64,000 nucleotides of DNA, taken from NCBI GenBank assembly GCA_030272155.1, contig CP126194.1:3525501-3589500 (forward strand), given 5' to 3'. Both the position numbers and the translations under genes were made by a program. The notes under the pieces are model-generated. The model ran no database searches. It was not told the origin of the DNA and was given only the letters and a program-made list of their open reading frames with translations. The DNA is from Tetradesmus obliquus (lineage: Eukaryota; Chlorophyta; Chlorophyceae; Sphaeropleales; Scenedesmaceae). Positions within the stretch are counted from its first letter, which is position 1. Every line of letters begins with the position of its first letter. Positions 57,655-64,000 of the stretch are shown piece by piece.

Positions 57655-60600
57655 GCTGCTGCTGCTGATAGCCGCCCCATACTTGGCCACTGGGTAGTGA
57701 GCCATAAGCGGCAGGAAGCCGCCTCTATGCTTCAGCTCTGCTTCAACCCGCTTGCGTTGCAGCGCCTCATCGTCTTTCCCGAGGCTTGTCTGCAGCCGCC
57801 GCGCGGTCTGCGGCGGCAGCTTCTGCCCTGGCTGCTGCTGCCCGTAGCGCGCCAGGAAGCGCTGCTGGCAGTTGAGGATGCCGACCATATCTTTCACCAT
57901 GGCGTTCTGCAGCGCGCAACGCGTCGTGAAGCGGCAGCGGCACAGCAACAATTTGAGCGTGATCTGTGCATGCAGGTTGACGCAGTTTGACATTCAATGT
58001 CACTAAGTGACATTTGCAGTGTGCAGTCCACCCACGCATCTGATACTATGGCTCGTTTAACCAAGGCAAAACAAACAAAACAAAGCCACGACCACACACC
58101 TTGGTGCTGTGTATGAGCTGCTCCACGGGTGCGTCGCCGTGCTCCACCGCCAGTGAGGGCGTGCCGTTCACCTCCAGCAGCCAAGGGTGCATCGCGTCAT
58201 CCACCAGGTAGTCCAGGCCCAGCAGCTGCAGCAGCAGGCATGTTTGACACAATAAAGATGTTGTTGTTTTTGGTGTTGAAGCGGCTATGCATCAACTACA
58301 CAGCCAGGACAGCTGCAATACTGCAGCAGTGATGCACGATGCATCACCAAGTGCGAGCGGCATGGATGGCCGCCGTATACACTTTTCGATTGAGTGCTTC
58401 ACTGAGGGAAGAGTTGTATTTTGAATGCAGTGCCTGTGTGAGCTTTTTTCAATGTACCTTTTTACGTGCACAAGGCTGGGTAACGAACGGAGGAGCAGAA
58501 CTGCTACATTTGTGCCCACTGGCAAAGCTTAGGACTCTCCCAAGCAGCGGCGCACCTCAAACGTTGCGTTGGGAGGCACCGCTGACTTGCGGTGCTCTGT
58601 GCGCACATCTCCCAGCGCGGCACAGGCCACATGTGCAGCACTCGACACGAGCTGGCTCCACAGCTGCTTGTGCGGCCCGGCACCTGCAGCACCACAACAC
58701 AAGGCAACGCAGCAGTCAGTGTGGCGTCTCAGCTGGCAGGTGTATTGCGTGTGCTGCCACTAGGTGGATGCAGAGGCTTGACCAGCTGGCAGGTGTATTG
58801 CATGTGCTGCCACTAGGTGGATGCAGAGGCTTGACCAGCTGGCAGGTGTATTGCGTGTGCTGCCACTAGGTGGATGCAGAGGCTTGACCAGGTGCACCTG
58901 ATGCGCTGGCAGGATCAGTGGGTAGCTGGTGCATGCACAATCTGCACATGGACCCACACACAGCTGCCGTGCACACGGAAGGCCGTACAGTGCAACCGCA
59001 AAATTGCTGCCGCTGCTGGCGATGCTGCACATGTAGCGCAGTAACTTCGTGCTTGTTCTGAGACATGCTGCTGTTGTTGAGGTGGGCTGCAGAGATATAC
59101 AGAATTCTGGGAGGCTGCAGAGGCTGCAAGGCGCTCACCAAGGTGCTGCTTCAGCATGTCCAGGTTCCACACAGTGCCGTTCACATTCTGCGCGTAGTTG
59201 GTGATGTGGCCGCGCGCTGCTGCGCCCTCGTCATCACTCAGGCTGTCCATGTCATAGCTGCAGCAGCAACGGCAGCAGCAGTGCAGCGAGCAGCAGTTGA
59301 TCATCTGCTATTCCCATGCACACATGACTTGTCTCGGCAGACTCAACTCAACAGAGTGCTGCAGACACAGTTCAGCAGAGTGCTGCAGACGCAATTCCAC
59401 AGAGTGCTGCAGACACAGTTCAGCAGAGTGCTGCAGACGCAACTCAACAGAGTGCTGCAGACACAGTTCAGCAGAGTGCTGCAGGCGCAACTCAAAAGTG
59501 TGCTGCAGCTCAGATGCATCCCCCTGCCTTGACAAGTCGACAACATACACCCCTTGCTGCCGTGATCCCTGGCAGCTTTCACAACCACTGAAAACAGCAG
59601 CAGAAGCAGCAGCAGCAGCAGCCGCACCTGTCTGTGCTGAAGAGCACCAGCCCCTCCCTGTGCAGGTAGGTTGTGAAAGGGTCCACGCCTGTCACCAGCA
59701 GCCACAGCCGGATGCCAAACTTGGCGCCGTTGATCAGCAGCGGGTTGGCCACATAGCGCTGAGCCAGCACAAATGGCTTCGCACTCGGCAGCCTGCGGGG
59801 CGTGTTATATAAATGAACGGTGTAGCGAGGAGTGGTGGCATCAGCAGGGGAGCAAAGCAAGCACGCAGCCTGCGCGGCGTGAGGATGCATGCATGGTGCA
59901 GCGAGGGGTAGTCGCATAGCATCAGCCAGCACAGCAAGCATGCAGTGACACAACAGCCTGTTGAGTGCGGCTGCTGTCAAGCCAGCCGCAGATAACCTGC
60001 TGGTGGGGCCTGTGTGCGGCACAATGAAGAGCCAAAGAAAATTTCAGCTGCTGAACGGCGTGGTCTCACAGCTTCTCTAAGTGTGTGATGTATGTGTACT
60101 GCCAGACCTTGCACACCACATCAAAGCATCGCACCTCGGCTGCTGCGCTGCTGTGTAAGCCGCCTCCCCGGGCAGCAGCACCAGCCCTTTGCCCAGGTGC
60201 TGCGCTGTCTTGAGCATCCAGGGGCCTGGGTCAGACCCAGCAGCAGCCTGCTCATCCAGCCAGGCCCGCCACTGCTGCAGCTCAGCAGGCAGCGAGTAGG
60301 ACTGCGGCACCAGCTGCCATGCGTGCTCGCCATATGCAGCACTGAGCGTGCTGCTCAGCCGGCGCTGCAAGGCAGCACAGAGAGGCGGCAATGGTCTGGT
60401 CAGGATATGGCAGAGGATGGCTGGTCGCCGTACGCAGCGCTCAGCGTGCTGCTCAAGCGGCGCTGCAGCACAGAGAGGCAGCAAGGATCAGATCAGAAGA
60501 TGGCAAACCAGGCAGAGGAACTGTCAGTCATGGCAGCTGATGGAACCAGCTACAGGCACTTAGATGTGGTGAGTCGACCACAGAGCTGCTGCCAAGCCAT

Positions 60601-61821
60601 GTTGCAGCAGCTCCGTGGTCGACTCACAACATCACTGCTCATCGCCACTCAGCACTGAGCCACCAAAGCAACTGCTGCCGAACCGCCAAGCACATAAAGC
60701 ACAATAAGCACACCACACGCACCTTCTTGGTGAGGCTGTACATGCCTGGCACTGCAGACACGAGCTGCCCGGGCTTCAGAAACGGCACGGCACGCAGCGC
60801 GGAGCGAGCAGGGCTCCACAGCATGTCCCAGTCAGACAAGCGCTGGCAGCCCAGGGGACCAGAGATGGGTGCTGCTTTGGGGTAGCCCCCAGTGCGCACG
60901 CCGCCTGCACATACGTGATTGAGTAGCACAATCGTGCGGTGGTGAGGTGAGAGATAAGAGCCAGTTGCTCAATGGCGCAGAGGCGTGGGTTTATAGAGCA
61001 AACAATTGACAGCAGTGTTCCTGCCTGACGTCCTGTGGGTGGCATTGCAGCTGACAAACTGGCAGCGTTGGACTGGAACTGCTGAGCGGCTGTTGTGGGC
61101 ACAGCTGCTGCGTGGTCAAACACAACAGCATACCCCACTCGCAGCTGTGCACAGCCAGCCAGCATGTGTTCGCCACTAGAAACATTCGCAGTAAGTACAT
61201 TACAAGCTGGCGTGCTGGCTGCTTGAGTTCTTGGCAACTTAATATTGCTGCTGCATGCTGCGAGAAGATGAGCTGCCCTGAGGCTGGCAGCAGCAGCTCA
61301 CCGGCTGCAAACAGCGCCTGCTGCACCAGGCACTTGTCTGCGCCACCCTTGAAGCGGCGCTCGTCGTGCCAGAACCTGCAGGAGATTATGCAGGATATAG
61401 GTTAGAGGGTGGACATGCAAGGATCCACTGAACCTGCTCCAGATGATGTGGCAAACTGGTGTGTCAGCAATGCTGCATGAGCAACGGCAGCCACCGCTGC
61501 AGCGGACGTGGTGACCAGCAAGCATGCCCACCTGAATGTGCCTGAGTTGCGCTCCACTGCTGCCTGCTTCTTGTCCTGCGAGCAACAGGCAGGGATTGTG
61601 GTGCTGTGTCATGGTGTGCTGCAGCAGCGCTGGCAGCCGCAGCGTCCCACTGCTAGCACAGGTTTGACTTGCCATGTAGAGGCTCAAACGCAACACCTGC
61701 ATACCCACTGAGCTGTTTCCTGGGTTGCTGTGCTCACCCCTGTTCCCTGTGCTCCAGCTACTCCAACGGCACTCTGTGGATGACGAGCTGCTGCAGGCTG
61801 CCTGCCTTTTGGACGCCTCAT
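57280..61821 (-). CDS. Tubulin-tyrosine-ligase-like (TTLL) enzyme
   Basis: ATP-grasp ligase family that adds tyrosine, glutamate or glycine to tubulin tails. Ten phase-consistent exons: 61738-61821, 61532-61575, 61302-61375, 60723-60904, 60135-60364, 59628-59792, 59139-59257, 58556-58683, 58100-58225, 57280-57963. They give 611 residues. Family blocks are SDWDMLWSPARS, PGMYSLTKK, PWMLKTAQHLGKGLVLL, PFVLAQRYVANPLLI with KFGIRLWLLVTGV, ARGHITNYAQN, and LLGLDYLVDD followed by PWLLEVNGTPSL (the metal/ATP site E-x-N). The C-terminal third is a basic segment followed by Ser and Ala/Gly runs. The exact subfamily (glutamylase or other) cannot be told from motifs. TTLLs modify axonemal and centriolar microtubules, which fits the CCDC57-like and CFAP298 genes nearby. 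Introns contain several minisatellites and one duplicated splice acceptor. Confidence 0.92.
58731..58889 (-). repeat. 53-bp minisatellite, three copies
   Basis: Three near-identical head-to-tail copies starting AGCTGGCAGGTGTATTGC at 58731, 58784 and 58837, inside the TTLL intron before the 58556-58683 exon. 53 is not a multiple of three. Noncoding. Confidence 0.95.
59342..59510 (-). repeat. 24-bp minisatellite with alternating variants
   Basis: GAGTGCTGCAGAC recurs every 24 bp (59354, 59378, 59402, 59426, 59450, 59474, 59498). Copies alternate between ACACAGTTCAGCA and GCAACTCAACA/GCAATTCCACA forms, so the true unit is a 48-bp dimer. It lies in a TTLL intron. Because the period is a multiple of three it also makes an open frame of octapeptides (HSAELCLQ/HSVELRLQ) on the minus strand. 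Confidence 0.95.
60415..60500 (-). repeat. Extra copy of a TTLL splice acceptor and exon start
   Basis: The acceptor and first codons (RRLSSTLSAAYG) of the exon 60135-60364 recur 98 bp upstream in the intron, with the acceptor at 60463-60464. The copy keeps CTGCAG and a run encoding RRLSSTLSAAYGD. 98 is not a multiple of three, and reading on from the copy reaches a stop (TGA) near 60401. Confidence 0.88.
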
Positions 61822-62358
61822 GGCTGCTGCTGATCCAGATGGTATGTAACCTCTGACAGTTACTTTATAATAAGTATTTAAAGTGCCTGCATGCTGCTGC
61901 ATGTTGCGTATTATCGCAGAGCGCATCTAGGGGAACGCATCGGCATCGTCTCTGCCGAGGACAGAATGTTAAACCTAAAGCTTTGAAACCAATGTGTCCG
62001 TTTGTTAGCAGCACCACACAATATGAACAGCAATTTCAACGGGAACGGCACCAGCAGCAGCAGCAGCAGCAGCACTTCAATGTCAGCGTACACGCCTGTG
62101 GCCAAAGCGGCCCTACTCCGTCAGAAAATGCAAAACTTGTACTGCAATCCACTGCTGACATGACACGACGCAGCCTTGTGAGATATGCAGTAGCCATGTT
62201 ACCCTGGTCTCACTCTGACGTTATGTTACTTGTTCAAATGAATTTCAATCTGCACCTGCATGCGTGACGCGTGCCTCACCGGCTGCGCCTTTCTATTGCA
62301 CGCAAGCCTGATTCATCGTGCAAAGTGTCAGCCAAGGCTTGCGTAACGCTGTCCTTGT
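61822..62358. other. Divergent intergenic region
   Basis: The region separates the TTLL start (-) from the right-hand gene (+). An AT-rich segment with TTTATAATAAGTATTTAAAG near 61863 could serve as a TATA-type element for TTLL, whose ATG is at 61821. No ORF of interest. Confidence 0.4.
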
Positions 62359-64000
62359 ATGCAAATTTTGAGCGCCATGCAGCAGCAGATTTACCAGCAC
62401 AACTGGACAGGAGCACTCGCCCTGTATGTCACCTCTCCAGCACAGCCGCTGCTGAATCCTGCAGCAGTCAAAGGAGTCAGCCACAACAGCAAAGCCAGCA
62501 AGGGCTCCTGGCTGAAAGCAGCAAGCCATGCACGCCTCAGGCTAGTGGAGCATGAAGAGCAGCAGGAAGGGCAGCACAGCATCACATCCTTGCTGGAGCT
62601 ACGCTTGCAGGAAAATTTGCTGCTGCAGTGCCCATTGCTGGAAGAACATCTGAGTCTGTGCGTCATCCCCAGCAGCAGCACAGCAAACAGCGGCAGCATC
62701 CTGGTGCTCAGGACAAAGCAGCAGCAGCCTGCTGAGCAGCAGCAACAGCAGCAGCAGGTGGGCTGCCAGTGCATGCCTGAGTGTGTCTGGGTTTGCTGAA
62801 TGTTCTGCATGCTGCGGTACTATTCACAAAGTACATGGGGAGAGGATCTGAGATCAAGCAGCAGCTTGCAAATCTGTCCGAGGTTGCAGCAGCAGCAACA
62901 GTTCTGCAGCAGCAGCAATGCTGTAGGGACGACACACACATGCTACCATCCTCAGCTGATGCAGCAGTGTAGCTTTCTTTTGCCTGCATCGACCAGCATC
63001 AGCTTCCTATTAGGAGGAACTGGTTGCCTGCATAGTCTGTGTGGCTCAACGTGGCCTCGACTTGGCCGCTGCTTTGCAGGCGCCTGTGTGGTGCTTCCGC
63101 TTCTACGATGCACCCGACTGTGCCAGCTTCAAGTCAGCCCTACAGGCCATGCTGAACAGCATGCACAGTAGGGCGCTGCAGCAGCGGTTGCTGCAGCAAC
63201 AGCAGCAGCAGGCGGCAGCTGAAAAGGTGAGCTGGTTGCAAGGCAGATCTGGAGGGGTGCTTTTCCACGCTTGAGGGCAGCACGATTATCGCCCACAGGA
63301 AGCAGTCTTTCCACTCTGTCCACAAATTTGGAGCTCCCTGCCTCAATTAACAGTAAGGCTTGTGGCCCCTTCTGTGCAGGATCATCAGGCAGCAGCAGCG
63401 GCGGCAGCAGCAGCGGCGGCAGCAGCAGGAGATGGTGAACAGCCTGCTGGTGGCAGTGGTATGGCTGGAGTGGAGGTAGCTGCAGCAGCTGGTGTGGCCG
63501 CGGCTGGCGCTCTGCCCAACGCTGCTTACGTGAAGGATGTGATCAAGGTGATTTCAGCACGCCCCAGGTGCTGTTACTGGCTACACTTGGCTGCACATTG
63601 ATTGCATGTCCATGCATGCAGTGCCGCGTCCAAATCACAGCAGCGTCTGGCAAATACCAACACTGGTATGCCAGAAGCCTCAACGTCACTGCATGCTGCG
63701 CACACGCTATGCAGCATGTGCGATGTCCTTGAATTGATGTACTGGACAAGCATCCGAGCACGACACCTGGACGCATAGCACATGAAACAACCAGATGCCA
63801 AGTTGCATGTGGTGTTGCTGATTGCAGGCACATGTGTGTTTCCATGTTGACATATAGTATTGCACAGATCATCTGCCAATGTGGTGCGCGCAACACCCCT
63901 GTTGTACCACTGCTGCTGCTGCTGCTGCTGCGTTATCTGCACGCCATTGCCGCAACAGCACTACCTGCTGGACCCTGAGTTCCAAAGTGAGCAATGGCAG
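62359..64000 (+). CDS. Unidentified protein, 3' end outside the window
   Basis: Proposed exons, all phase 0: 62359-62757, 63080-63226, 63380-63547, and 63959 to the edge. The first exon has an ordered segment (YQHNWTGALALYV, LLELRLQENLLLQCPLLEEH, SGSILVLRTK). The second starts with APVWCFRFYDAPDCASFKSA, a pattern of aromatic residues and a terminal helix that recalls PH/EVH1-like folds such as DCP1, but the resemblance is weak. The third is mostly poly-Ala/Gly. The last visible residues are HYLLDPEFQSEQWQ. The start is uncertain: a second ATG at 62377 is in frame. The gene is probably real because exon joins keep phase; the function is unknown. Confidence 0.5.

Noticed and set aside
62359..63547. 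Naming the right-hand gene DCP1 (decapping activator)
   Set aside because: Only the FRFYDAPDC stretch recalls the fold. The conserved DCP1 N-terminal motifs could not be matched, so no name is given.

Overview
This window is nuclear DNA of a green alga, most likely a chlorophycean (Chlamydomonas/Scenedesmus-like). The evidence is a chloroplast phosphoribulokinase closely matching the Chlamydomonas type, genes split into many short exons with GTGAG/GTGCG donors and TGCAG acceptors, TGTAA-type poly(A) signals, and heavy CAG/CTG trinucleotide content that gives most proteins runs of Gln, Ala or Ser. There are no rRNA or tRNA genes, no bacterial operons and no CRISPR array. Gene models below were spliced by hand. 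For the main genes the intron phases agree across all junctions, which is the strongest internal check available without tools.

Layout. 1-165 (-): start of a probably secreted protein running off the edge. 1655-5385 (-): phosphoribulokinase, 11 exons. 5707-8192 (-): casein kinase II beta subunit with a long Gln/Ala tail. 8193-11473: no recognisable gene. 11474-12899 (+): dual-specificity phosphatase with a CaaX end. 12900-16397: gene-poor. 16398-23300 (-): 11-exon coiled-coil protein resembling CCDC57. 23437-23841 (+): small ORF with histone-fold (H2B then H2A) resemblance. 23965-26212 (+): CFAP298. 26750-27915: 172-bp satellite array. 28053-32065 (-): SMYD-type SET/MYND protein. 32156-32389: foldback element. 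32984-33919 (-): four-pass membrane protein. 34383-37124 (-): helical protein of unknown function. 37999-40667 and 43342-45527 (+): Ser/Ala-rich proteins. 48238-51890 (-): M43-like metallopeptidase. 53599-56749 (-): NIPA-type magnesium transporter. 57280-61821 (-): tubulin-tyrosine-ligase-like enzyme. 62359-64000 (+): unidentified gene running off the edge.

The genes are not an operon. Three (CCDC57-like, CFAP298, TTLL) belong to the cilium/centriole/microtubule toolkit, and the first two are divergent neighbours. The remainder are photosynthesis, signalling, chromatin, transport and secreted-protease genes.

The most unusual thing seen is structural. In five separate genes (PRK, SMYD, M43, NIPA, TTLL) a short segment spanning an exon-intron boundary is tandemly duplicated one to four times, with the extra splice-site copies left inside the intron. 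The period is usually about 68-118 bp, and about 243 bp for the SMYD last exon. In PRK the nearest extra copy would add exactly 23 in-frame codons. The second candidate of interest is the divergent H2B-H2A-like ORF between the two ciliary genes.
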